From Candidatus Methanophaga sp. GoMg3.2 (GTDB lineage: Archaea > Halobacteriota > Syntropharchaeia > Alkanophagales > Methanospirareceae), in the NCBI GenBank assembly GCA_013180565.1, contig QBUN01000351.1, positions 1-10,016 of the forward strand: a DNA stretch of 10,016 nt. The letters are read 5' to 3'. Of the stretch, positions 1-5,658 are shown piece by piece. Position numbers and translations under genes: made by a program. The first letter of the stretch is position 1. Every line of letters starts with the position of its first letter. The notes under the pieces were generated by a model, which was not told the DNA's origin, ran no database searches, and saw nothing but the letters and a program-made list of their open reading frames with translations.

Positions 1-160
1 GGAAATAGATATGTGGCTTGTCCTTGCAGAATTGATTTATGAGCTCTGTCTTCCCAACCCTCCGTCTACCATACAGTATGATAACCTTCAAGCCATCATC
101 CTTATATTCTCTTTCAAGAAATTCTAGTTCTTCCTTCCGATTTACAAATTCTCGGATCAC
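1..160 (-). CDS. Archaeal AAA+ ATPase, N-terminal part, runs off left edge
   Basis: The minus strand is open from a GTG at 160-158 to the window edge, 53 codons, and reads VIREFVNRKEELEFLEREYK followed by a Walker A segment GRRRVGKTEL at about residues 31-40. The opening 'F-x-N-R-x-x-E-L' followed by 'ILYGRRRVGKT' is the signature of the archaeal ATPase family (Pfam ATPase domain predominantly from Archaea), P-loop NTPases that often end in a DNA-binding or nuclease-like domain. Many are linked to mobile or toxin-like loci and their substrates are mostly unknown. The start is set by the GTG, with no ATG nearby. A TATA-like TTTTATATA (192-184 on this strand) lies 24-32 bases upstream, which suggests a leaderless mRNA. 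It is divergent from the small regulator at 236. Walker B and everything beyond lie outside the window, so the specific role cannot be judged. Confidence 0.85.
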   Translation of the reverse strand, partial: MIREFVNRKEELEFLEREYKDDGLKVIILYGRRRVGKTELINQFCKDKPHIYF

Positions 161-183
161 AATGATAATATAGTCAATCCGAA

Positions 184-192
184 TATATAAAA
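184..192 (-). promoter_or_regulatory. TATA box of the divergent ATPase gene
   Basis: Read on the minus strand this is TTTTATATA, 24-32 bases upstream of the GTG start of the ATPase. That is the spacing expected for an archaeal TATA box serving a leaderless or very short-leader transcript. The neighbouring plus-strand gene more probably uses the separate AT-rich block at about 205-219. Confidence 0.5.
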
Positions 193-235
193 TTATTTGT
201 TTAGTTATATTCATTATATTCTTTATAGTGATATT

Positions 236-550
236 ATGTCAGACCGAATTTCGAGCAGGCTTCCGCTAAAATCCATTTCTGAGATAGAATCGTTGGTAAA
301 TGAAGGTTATTACCTCAGTGCGTCTGACTTTGTGCGAGAAGCAGTGAGGGATAAGTTAGAGGAAATAAAAGAGATAAGACTGAGAGAGGTATCGTTAAAT
401 GAGGCAAAAGAGGAGATTTATCGCTATTTACTCCAAAATCCTGACTCGTATCCCTATGAGATCGCCAATGAGTTGTGGTTAGAGTTGTCACTGGTGCACG
501 AAGCGTTGATAGAACTTAGAAAAGAGGGAAAAGCGGAGGATGTGGAATAG
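236..550 (+). CDS. Ribbon-helix-helix / winged-helix small transcriptional regulator
   Basis: This is a 104-residue protein. Residues 4-44 (start RISSRLPLKS, then YLSASDFVREAVRDKLEEI) have the beta-strand and two-helix pattern of CopG/ParD/NikR-type ribbon-helix-helix DNA-binding domains, including the typical S-x-S-D-F-V-R-E-A turn. Residues about 55-104 (EEIYRYLLQNPDSYPYEIAN, then VHEALIELRKEGKAEDVE) look like a winged-helix module with a helix, a turn and a final 'L-R-K-E-G' wing. I chose ATG 236 rather than the upstream TTG 197 because the RHH strand begins right after it and the extra N-terminal residues are not domain-like. An AT-rich block at 205-219 lies about 25 bases upstream, which would fit leaderless transcription. 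RHH proteins commonly act as antitoxins or autorepressors. Here the candidate partners are the overlapping ORF at 540 and the divergent ATPase. No metal-binding residues are obvious. Confidence 0.8.
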   Translation: MSDRISSRLPLKSISEIESLVNEGYYLSASDFVREAVRDKLEEIKEIRLREVSLNEAKEEIYRYLLQNPDSYPYEIANELWLELSLVHEALIELRKEGKAEDVE

Positions 551-710
551 GATGGCCGTGTTATACGATGTTGGAGATGGAATAAAAGGTGAAAAGATTT
601 CATGTGAATTCAGAAAGGCATCTAAGTCAACCGTGATAAGAAAAACATCGGGGCATAGAGCTATACGTACGTCTATTTATTGCGGGTTTGCCTTGCGTGT
701 GTTACGTTGA
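540..710 (+). CDS. Tiny overlapping ORF, unrecognised (56 residues)
   Basis: From ATG 540, which overlaps the last codons of the regulator (its stop is at 548-550), a frame reads MWNRMAVLYDVGDGIKGEKI and continues to a TGA at 708-710. A second in-frame ATG lies at 552. The overlapping arrangement suggests translational coupling to the regulator, as in toxin-antitoxin or regulator/effector pairs. The N-terminal 30 residues look protein-like. The last 20 are less convincing (many Arg, Ile, Cys) and may be read-through of former non-coding DNA or the stub of a truncated gene. I recognise no family and no catalytic motif. It could also be a chance ORF. Confidence 0.35.
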   Translation: MWNRMAVLYDVGDGIKGEKISCEFRKASKSTVIRKTSGHRAIRTSIYCGFALRVLR

Positions 711-902
711 GAAGAGGTGGAGGGCGATAATAGAATAATTGTATTTGTATAGCAAATGGGTATAACTTATATACATATACCAAAAAGCTGATATATGCAC
801 ACATATCGAAAAGCTTTTATATATCATCGATAATAGGAATAAGAAATAGGAGATAAATAGGAAAGCGGGATATAAAAAAATAATAAGTTCGATAACCACA
901 CT
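711..902. other. AT-rich non-coding stretch with short inverted repeats
   Basis: No convincing reading frame crosses this stretch. The minus-strand frame through it is hydrophobic only because of its A/T bias. It holds an inverted repeat GGTATA (759-764) / TATACC (776-781), a small ATATG / CATAT pair (791-804 region) and the promoter-like block at 810-824. It probably carries the promoter region for the genes to the right. Confidence 0.45.
810..824 (+). promoter_or_regulatory. Archaeal BRE/TATA promoter
   Basis: AAAAGCTTTTATATAT combines a purine-rich BRE-like stretch with a canonical TATA box. Transcription would be expected to start near 845-850, just before the purine-rich 'AGGAGATAAATAGGAAAG'. 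The downstream units are the doubtful small ORF at 903 and, with a roughly 320-base leader, the surface-protein gene at 1171. Confidence 0.5.
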
Positions 903-1109
903 GTGACCGCAGCTACAACGGCTCTGGCTGTTAGCTCGGCAGCGATATTCGAGGCTATTGGTGTAATTGTCCTATATAATTGGGCTGCTAATAGCAAAGG
1001 AGTTGTTGTTGTTGTTAGGCGCGAGCGGAAGCGGGAAGGCGAAGCGATTCGGAAGGGTTGCTTCTGTGGCTATAGTATAGTATGGTCGAGATGTGGTGAT
1101 CTGAGGTAG
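903..1109 (+). CDS. Possible small membrane protein (68 residues, GTG start), doubtful
   Basis: The frame opens at GTG 903. An in-frame TAA at 873-875 blocks a more distant start. It reads TAATTALAVSSAAIFEAIGV followed by IVLYNWAANSKGVVVVVRRE, so residues 3-27 could form one membrane helix, with a basic stretch after a run of five GTT valine codons (1002-1016). No Shine-Dalgarno sequence precedes it. The last third is poorly protein-like. It lies between a good TATA box and the secreted-protein gene, so it may be a real membrane peptide, a decayed gene, or simply part of a long leader. I recognise no family. Confidence 0.3.
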   Translation: MTAATTALAVSSAAIFEAIGVIVLYNWAANSKGVVVVVRRERKREGEAIRKGCFCGYSIVWSRCGDLR

Positions 1110-1154
1110 ATAGGGGATAATATTTTTGAAGAGTGTCGAGATATAGAAAAAAGT

Positions 1155-1163
1155 TAGGAGGTG
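1155..1163 (+). promoter_or_regulatory. Strong Shine-Dalgarno site of the surface-protein gene
   Basis: TAGGAGGTG is nearly complementary to the 16S rRNA tail and ends 7 bases before ATG 1171. It fixes that start. It also shows that this mRNA is led, unlike the leaderless genes elsewhere in the window. Confidence 0.8.
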
Positions 1164-1170
1164 AAAAAAT

Positions 1171-2373
1171 ATGAAAAGTATAAACAGAAGAGAAGGTAAG
1201 AAAATAGCGGTGATGGCGGCGGTAATAATGGGCTTTATGGTGTTTGCGTTTATGCCGATGGCGTCTGCGGGCGTTACTGATTTTACGGTGACGCCGAGTA
1301 CAGGTATAGCAGGTGCTGTGGATTCATATAACGCATTAGTTACTACAGATGGAGTTACCTCGATAGACATAACTATACCTGCGGGATTTATTGCTGTGAT
1401 GCCTACTACTGGCGGTGTGGAAATAGCGAGGGTTGACTTCTGGAATGAGAGTACACGTGATTATTACGGGTACGGGATCATTATGGCAAACAAGGTAAAT
1501 CCGGAAAAGGAGGTGGATATACATTGTAAATTTGGTGGTGAAGCAGCGAATACAACACAGCCCGTGAAGTATAATCCTGGTGAAACAAATACGTTTGTAT
1601 CTAATGTTTTGGGCGATACCTCTTCGGCAATAATAAAGTTACCAACAGAGGATTATGAGGGGTATATAAACTTAACTATAAATTGTACGGCGTTCCACTT
1701 GGACGATGTCATGATCGCCATCAAACAATTTGTGCGGAATCCTTTGACTAAGGGCGATTATGTGTTCTCTGCGGATGGAGAGGATGAAACGGTAAGTATT
1801 ATAACAGCGGCTGGTGGACGCAGTACTGTATTCAGGAGCGGTGCATGGTACGCAGATACGAACGGAGACCATATAGCAAACGTGTACTTTGGATATGGAA
1901 TTCCTTTAGACATACCGCTCATTGGGAACTTTGGAAGCGATGACATAGCTGTAGTAAGAAACGTAAACGGTGGTCTAGTCTGGTTCGTTGATAAATCTGG
2001 ACGTGGAGTAGGCCCATACGATATCTTTGGATATGGAAATGCAGGAGACACCCCTCTTGTCGGAGACTGCGATCATGACGGAATCGGTGATATAGCTGTA
2101 GTAAGAGAGGTAGGCGATGGTCTAATCTGGTTCGTTGATAAATCTAGACGAGGTACGGGTCCATACAATATCTTTGGATATGGACTTTCAGGAGACACAC
2201 CTCTCGTTGGTGACTTCAATCATGACGGAACCGATGACATAGCCGTAGTCAGGGGCAATATATGGTGTGTCGATGCAAAAGATGATGACCGGGTAGCAGA
2301 TATGATCTATTGTTACGGACTTGGATTCCCTGTAGACATACCTCTCGTTGGGGACATCGGATACATCGGATAA
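1171..2373 (+). CDS. Secreted surface protein with propeller-like FG-GAP/calcium-loop repeats
   Basis: This is a 400-residue protein. The N-terminus has basic residues (RREGKK), a hydrophobic core at 12-30 and a likely cleavage site after ASA (31-33), i.e. a Sec signal peptide. Residues 34-190 form a beta-rich domain with four possible N-glycosylation sequons (N92, N127, N167, N171). From residue 220 the protein is repetitive: 'FRSGAWYADTNGDHIANVYF' leads into units starting at residues 240, 286, 335 and 381 with the pattern FGYG-x-x-x-D-x-P-L-V-G-D-x-x-x-D-G-x-x-D-I-A-V-V-R. The loops DTNGDHIAN, DCDHDGIGD and DFNHDGTDD resemble EF-hand/dockerin-like or FG-GAP calcium loops, so a calcium-stabilised beta-propeller-like fold is likely. 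No C-terminal membrane anchor or sorting signal is present. The last unit stops after 20 residues, so the protein may be truncated. Its role is probably cell-surface adhesion or structure; the binding partner is unknown. Confidence 0.75.
   Translation: MKSINRREGKKIAVMAAVIMGFMVFAFMPMASAGVTDFTVTPSTGIAGAVDSYNALVTTDGVTSIDITIPAGFIAVMPTTGGVEIARVDFWNESTRDYYGYGIIMANKVNPEKEVDIHCKFGGEAANTTQPVKYNPGETNTFVSNVLGDTSSAIIKLPTEDYEGYINLTINCTAFHLDDVMIAIKQFVRNPLTKGDYVFSADGEDETVSIITAAGGRSTVFRSGAWYADTNGDHIANVYFGYGIPLDIPLIGNFGSDDIAVVRNVNGGLVWFVDKSGRGVGPYDIFGYGNAGDTPLVGDCDHDGIGDIAVVREVGDGLIWFVDKSRRGTGPYNIFGYGLSGDTPLVGDFNHDGTDDIAVVRGNIWCVDAKDDDRVADMIYCYGLGFPVDIPLVGDIGYIG
1888..2373 (+). repeat. Tandem repeat array inside the surface-protein gene (3 full units plus a partial one)
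   Basis: Units begin at 1888, 2026, 2173 and 2311, with lengths of 138, 147 and 138 bases and a 63-base partial unit. The first lacks the codons of the D-x-D-G calcium loop. Units one and two share long nearly identical DNA runs, for example CTGGTTCGTTGATAAATCT in both, which points to recent duplication or gene conversion rather than old divergence. Confidence 0.75.
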
Positions 2374-2402
2374 CTTCAACCATCAAAATATCAACAACAA
2401 TA

Positions 2403-2453
2403 CGGCAGGTACAAATCTTTTGATACATCGTGGCTGCCGCGAGTTTTTTTTTT
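2403..2453 (+). terminator. Hairpin and T10 terminator after the surface-protein gene
   Basis: An inverted repeat CGGCAG (2403-2408) / CTGCCG (2434-2439) is followed at once by ten T residues (2444-2453) and further T-rich tracts to about 2475. Archaeal termination depends mainly on the T-tract, and this one is placed 70 bases after the stop codon. Confidence 0.6.
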
Positions 2454-2686
2454 ATTCCTTCTATTTTATTCTTTTCTCATTCTAATTTTAACCCGTAACT
2501 CCGCCTAATTTACGTAATATGTTCCATCTTCATGAGCTTTTCATAAGTTGTTTTAAATAGAAGAGAGAACAGAGAAGAGGAAAAGAATATATTATTATAA
2601 TAGTATCATATGACACCTAGTCACCTTTCCCATTACTATTTAACTCCTTGCTATTTAAATGTATGCATTCCGAGTAGTATATTCTG
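2454..2686. other. Intergenic stretch left of the insertion sequence
   Basis: No reading frame of note is present. It holds T-rich terminator sequence at its left end, a TATA-like TTTTAAATA at about 2550-2558 followed by a purine-rich run, and twice the word CTATTTAA. The TATA-like element faces the insertion sequence and has no gene of its own. It may be a remnant of the promoter region that the element split from the genes now at 4825. Confidence 0.4.
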
Positions 2687-2708
2687 CTATAACAACCATA
2701 ATGAGTTG
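2687..2708 (+). repeat. Left terminal inverted repeat of the insertion sequence
   Basis: Its first 13 bases pair exactly with 4749-4761 and the next nine match at five positions. Outside it, similarity between the two sides stops at once, as expected for an element tip. Confidence 0.6.
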
Positions 2709-2763
2709 TAATCAATACGCTATCTCTCCTAATTACCCATGAATCAATTTTACACACCTATCA

Positions 2764-2798
2764 AAAGCTTTTAACATAGTGTTCAATTTGAACACTAT
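2764..2798 (+). promoter_or_regulatory. Transposase promoter with 23-bp palindromic operator
   Basis: AAAAGCTTTTAA (about 2763-2774) is a TATA-like promoter. It is followed by a perfect palindrome whose arms are ATAGTGTTCAA (2776-2786) and TTGAACACTAT (2788-2798) around one T. The palindrome ends on the base before ATG 2799. It covers the expected transcription start, which is the usual operator position for archaeal repressors. As RNA it could form a 10-bp stem against the start codon. The operator role is inference. Confidence 0.5.
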
Positions 2799-3689
2799 AT
2801 GGCATTTATCCGCGCCCAGAAGCGCAAGACAAAAAGCGGGATCCGAACCTACTACTATCTGGTAGAAAACAAGTGGGAAAACGGGAAGGTCAAACAAAAA
2901 GTTCTGAAATACATTGGAACAAATCCGAACAAAATAAGCGCGGATTTAACAGTAGAGCAATGCACAGCAATTTTGGGAAGCTCTATTCTATCTACCGCAA
3001 CAGCCGCGGAACTTAAGAAGAAGTTCCAGGAAATAGGCATCTGTGTTCCGAAGGGGGAAATCGAGAAACTCATTCTGAGTTTCAATGTTCAAAAAAAACG
3101 TGCTCCCTCGTGCTCATGTAACTCCCCAGCAGAAAAATACGAACCCGAAGAGAAAGAATGCCCCAAATGCGGTATGCCTTTAAGGGTGAAAAAGACACAG
3201 AAACGGCGACTTGTGACACCCATTAAAGATACGAAGGTGGTGGAAGTAATCAAGCGATGCAACTGCTCAAACGAGACGTTTGTATCCAAAACGTTACGAA
3301 AGCTCACACCTCAAAAATCGCCTTATTCCTTTGACTTCTTAGCACAGATCGGCAGGTTGCGATTTGACGAGCACAGGCAAGTATCCGATATAAGACGCTA
3401 CTTTTCTAAGAGCGGGATATCAATACCCGACACAACTGCGCAGCGTCTGTGCAAGAGATTTTTGAAATATTTCACCATCGTACATCTGGAATGTACCCCA
3501 CAGATTAAAGAGAAGATAAAACAAAATGGGGGCTATGTGTTGCAAATTGACGGAACGCAGAACCATGGCAGAGGGACAATAATGCTGCTGAAGGATTCCA
3601 TTTTCGGCATACAGCTTTTTTCTGAAAGAGTCGTGTCCGAAAAGGCAGATTATATTAAGCCCGTTCTCGAGGACATTCGTGATTTATAA
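2799..3689 (+). CDS. Transposase, N-terminal frame (zinc ribbon and first catalytic Asp)
   Basis: This frame encodes 296 residues. The N-terminus, MAFIRAQKRKTKSGIRTYYY followed by LVENKWENGKVKQKVLKYIG, is the opening seen in IS1634-like and related transposases. Paired cysteines at 105/107, 121/124 (CPKC) and 154/156 (CNC) make a probable zinc-binding module. Residues 170-215 form a helix-turn-helix-like stretch (RQVSDIRRYFSKSGISIPDT). The motif VLQIDGTQNHGRG places the first catalytic Asp at D241, so an RNase H-fold DDE domain begins here. The frame ends at TAA 3687-3689 in mid-domain. The remaining catalytic residues are in the next frame, which starts at GTG 3679 and overlaps by 11 bases. 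Removing one T from the TTT at 3683-3685 would join the two as ...EDIRD-YNGQPLAVIRDMG.... The ATG directly follows the palindrome, and leaderless initiation is likely. Confidence 0.8.
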   Translation: MAFIRAQKRKTKSGIRTYYYLVENKWENGKVKQKVLKYIGTNPNKISADLTVEQCTAILGSSILSTATAAELKKKFQEIGICVPKGEIEKLILSFNVQKKRAPSCSCNSPAEKYEPEEKECPKCGMPLRVKKTQKRRLVTPIKDTKVVEVIKRCNCSNETFVSKTLRKLTPQKSPYSFDFLAQIGRLRFDEHRQVSDIRRYFSKSGISIPDTTAQRLCKRFLKYFTIVHLECTPQIKEKIKQNGGYVLQIDGTQNHGRGTIMLLKDSIFGIQLFSERVVSEKADYIKPVLEDIRDL

Positions 3690-4749
3690 TGGTCAGCCCC
3701 TTGCGGTGATACGAGATATGGGAAAAGGGATTGCAAAAGCCGTGGATAACGTCTTCGAGGGTACGGTGGTAATAATTTGCCACTTTCATTTCCTACGTGC
3801 ACTGGGCAACCGCCTGTTCAAGTATTACCACGATAAATTCAGGAAAAATGTGGATAAAACCGGGGTTAAAGGGAAATTAAAAGAACTCCGCCGAAACGCA
3901 AAAACAAGATTGAAAACTGTCAGGGATCCTTTTGCCGCAGAGATCCTTAACGAACTGGTTGGCATTCTGGATGATGCGTTGACCGCTTCAGGGGAAGGAC
4001 TCGGATATCCCTTTGATTTGGGCAAACTCAGGTTTTATGAACGATGCCTGAAAGCAGAAAAGCGTGTTGAAAAACTGGTAGAAAGAAGCATGAACGCCTG
4101 GAACCGGGTTGCTATTGCGTATGATGTCCATGGGGTTTTGAAGAGATTGCATAAATCGAGTTATATGTTAGCAAGATATGCAGAGATTCTGCAGGAACGG
4201 GAGGTTTGGTTTAAGAAGGCAAGACAGGCTTTGAGATGGAAAAATGGTCCAATTCCGCTCAGTACAAAAGTACGCTGGGGCGATAGACAACTAAAAGCAG
4301 CCAGAAATGGGATTGATACCTTCCTAGAAGAGATAAGTTTAAATCAAAGAGAGGAATTAGCCTTTAAAGGTAAGAGGTCTCATCTTTTGCGCGCTTTCGG
4401 CACGATTGAGCAGATGTTTATCGAGAATCGGGAGAGGTTGTTGGCGCCTAACGTTGAGGTTCAAACTCCAAAAGGAAAGAGAGTAATCAAGTTGGAGAGA
4501 ACAAATAACGGTGTTGAGCAGGATTTTCGTTCTATTAGGAGGCATGGTAGAAGATTGAAGGGAAATAAGGATGTTGAGGAACTCATTCAAAAAGAAGGGG
4601 TTGGACTTTTGCTGCTGTTGAATATGGAAATTGAGGAATATGTCAAAATGGTGTATGGTTCATGGGATGTGATAGGAAAAAGGTTTGCAGAGGTTAAAAA
4701 AGGGTCTTTGGCTGCTGCCGATAAGATTTTTGATGGGTCCAACCGTTGA
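3679..4749 (+). CDS. Transposase, C-terminal frame (second Asp and catalytic Glu)
   Basis: This frame encodes 356 residues. It opens with YNGQPLAVIRDMGKGIAKAV, which holds the second catalytic Asp (D13). IICHFHFLRALGNRLF follows, a pattern shared by ISL3- and MULE-like DDE transposases after the second Asp. After an alpha-helical insertion (about residues 60-250, rich in Lys/Arg/Glu), TNNGVEQDFRSIRRHGRRLKG supplies the catalytic Glu (E280) and the basic helix around it. It lacks an N-terminal DNA-binding domain and cannot be a complete transposase alone. The possible GTG start at 3679 overlaps the stop of the first frame, so it is either made by +1 frameshifting, by coupled re-initiation, or not at all because the gene has mutated. 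The protein is complete at its C-terminus, since the stop sits on the right inverted repeat. I cannot name the IS family with confidence. Confidence 0.75.
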   Translation: MIYNGQPLAVIRDMGKGIAKAVDNVFEGTVVIICHFHFLRALGNRLFKYYHDKFRKNVDKTGVKGKLKELRRNAKTRLKTVRDPFAAEILNELVGILDDALTASGEGLGYPFDLGKLRFYERCLKAEKRVEKLVERSMNAWNRVAIAYDVHGVLKRLHKSSYMLARYAEILQEREVWFKKARQALRWKNGPIPLSTKVRWGDRQLKAARNGIDTFLEEISLNQREELAFKGKRSHLLRAFGTIEQMFIENRERLLAPNVEVQTPKGKRVIKLERTNNGVEQDFRSIRRHGRRLKGNKDVEELIQKEGVGLLLLLNMEIEEYVKMVYGSWDVIGKRFAEVKKGSLAAADKIFDGSNR

Positions 4750-4761
4750 TGGTTGTTATAG
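4740..4761 (-). repeat. Right terminal inverted repeat of the insertion sequence
   Basis: The reverse complement begins CTATAACAACCAT, as at the left end. The repeat overlaps the TGA stop of the transposase (4747-4749), a compact arrangement common in insertion sequences. Confidence 0.6.
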
Positions 4762-4782
4762 GTCGCATGCTCTTTGAAAATG

Positions 4783-4799
4783 CAAAGTATTTTTATACT
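4783..4799 (+). promoter_or_regulatory. Promoter of the oxidoreductase gene
   Basis: CAAAGTATTTTTATACT has a purine-rich BRE-like start and a TATA box centred about 31 bases before ATG 4825, so the transcript would begin within a few bases of the start codon. No Shine-Dalgarno sequence is present, consistent with leaderless initiation. It lies about 20 bases outside the insertion sequence, so the element left it intact. Confidence 0.6.
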
Positions 4800-4824
4800 A
4801 AAGAAATAATGAGATTATACAACT

Positions 4825-5658
4825 ATGGCATCAAATAGATCAGGGGTGAGTGTTGCAGTTATAGGCGTGGGATACAGGAGTAAGAAGCATGTTGAGGAGT
4901 ATGTGGCGTTGGGTGCTGATGTTACTGTTGCAGATTTAAACGAAGAGAACCTAAAATTTTGTGCTGGAGAGTACCATGTGGAGACTACCAAAGACTACCG
5001 AGATATTTTAACAAATAAGAAAATAAAACCCGTAAGCATCTGCACACCAAATGAAACGCGTTACAATATTGCAAAAGACCGTTTAGAATCAGGAAAGAAC
5101 GTTTTGGTTGAAAAGCCATTGGCAATGACAATAGAACATGGCGAAGAGTTAATTGATCTAGCAAAGGATAATAGTTCAACGCTTGCTGTTGGACACATAT
5201 TCAGGTTCAATAATGCAATTGATAAAGTGAAAGATATGATTGAGAGCTATGAATTAGGAGAAATTCGCCTTGTAAAATTGAAATGGACGAATGTCAAGCC
5301 TTTGTTTGGAGACCGCGATGTCATATTCGATTTGGCACCGCATCCCTTTGACATAATTAATTATCCGCTTAAAAGAAACCCTGATGAAGTCTCTTGCATT
5401 GGAAATGCATGTAGAAGAAGTGAAAGTAAAGGTGTGAAAGCCGTTTTCATAAATTGTATGCTTGGTGAGGGTATAAGAAACATTGAATTGAGCTGGCTGA
5501 CACCTCCAAAGACGCGAGAGCTTGTTGTCGTTGGCTCTAATAAATCAGTCCTGGTAAATTGCACTGCACCGACAGTTAAGGTTGTCGAAAATGGTAAATC
5601 TTATAATCTAGAGATAATCCCAAATAATACGATAAAATGGAATTACAGAGTTTCTTGA
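4825..5658 (+). CDS. Gfo/Idh/MocA-family NAD(P)-dependent sugar oxidoreductase, C-terminus lost by frameshift
   Basis: The frame encodes 277 residues. Residues 8-40 form the Rossmann beta-alpha-beta unit (VSVAVIGVGYRSKKHVEEYV). The family usually has G-x-G-x-x-G, as in GVGYWGKNH; here the last glycine is replaced by Ser (GVGYRSKKH). The motif LVEKPLAMT carries the conserved Lys (K97), GHIFRFN follows at 123-129, and DLAPHPFDI (D169, H173, D176) is the catalytic His region of the C-terminal domain. These enzymes oxidise or reduce a hydroxyl on sugars, nucleotide sugars or inositols. The frame stops at 5656-5658, but the typical C-terminal helix continues in another frame (see the 5643-5786 entry), so one base has been lost near 5640, probably a G in TGGAATTA. 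With two glycosyltransferases downstream, a nucleotide-sugar substrate is likely but not shown. A single sequencing error could also explain the break. Confidence 0.8.
   Translation: MASNRSGVSVAVIGVGYRSKKHVEEYVALGADVTVADLNEENLKFCAGEYHVETTKDYRDILTNKKIKPVSICTPNETRYNIAKDRLESGKNVLVEKPLAMTIEHGEELIDLAKDNSSTLAVGHIFRFNNAIDKVKDMIESYELGEIRLVKLKWTNVKPLFGDRDVIFDLAPHPFDIINYPLKRNPDEVSCIGNACRRSESKGVKAVFINCMLGEGIRNIELSWLTPPKTRELVVVGSNKSVLVNCTAPTVKVVENGKSYNLEIIPNNTIKWNYRVS

Larger units (their letters stand above)
2687..4761 (+). mobile_element. Insertion sequence with two-frame DDE transposase, family unassigned
   Basis: The element is bounded by inverted repeats. CTATAACAACCAT (2687-2699) matches exactly the reverse complement of 4749-4761, and the match extends imperfectly to about 22 bases (18 of 22). 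Chance is unlikely for a 13-base exact pair lying on both sides of a transposase. The element is 2,075 bp, with both transposase reading frames inside and the right repeat touching the transposase stop codon. I found no clear target-site duplication next to these ends, so either the duplication has decayed or the true tips extend a little differently. Confidence 0.65.

Noticed and set aside
197..235. TTG-initiated N-terminal extension of the small regulator
   Set aside because: The 13 extra residues are aromatic-rich and unlike the RHH domain, and ATG 236 immediately precedes the domain.
702..899. Minus-strand 65-residue hydrophobic ORF
   Set aside because: Its hydrophobicity follows from A/T-rich non-coding DNA; it lies under promoter-like sequence and has no ribosome site or family pattern.
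1002..1016. (GTT)5 microsatellite as a phase-variation tract
   Set aside because: Five triplets are short and in a doubtful ORF; changes in triplet number would not shift the frame.
972..2051. Several minus-strand ORFs opposite the surface-protein gene
   Set aside because: They are antisense shadows of a well-supported secreted protein with a strong Shine-Dalgarno site and repeats that make sense only in the plus frame.
1888..2373. CRISPR-like periodicity
   Set aside because: The repeats are coding, contiguous units of 138-147 bases with no short identical repeats separated by unique spacers.
4762..4824. Target-site duplication next to the insertion sequence
   Set aside because: Comparing the bases left of 2687 with those right of 4761 shows no convincing direct repeat of 3-9 bases.
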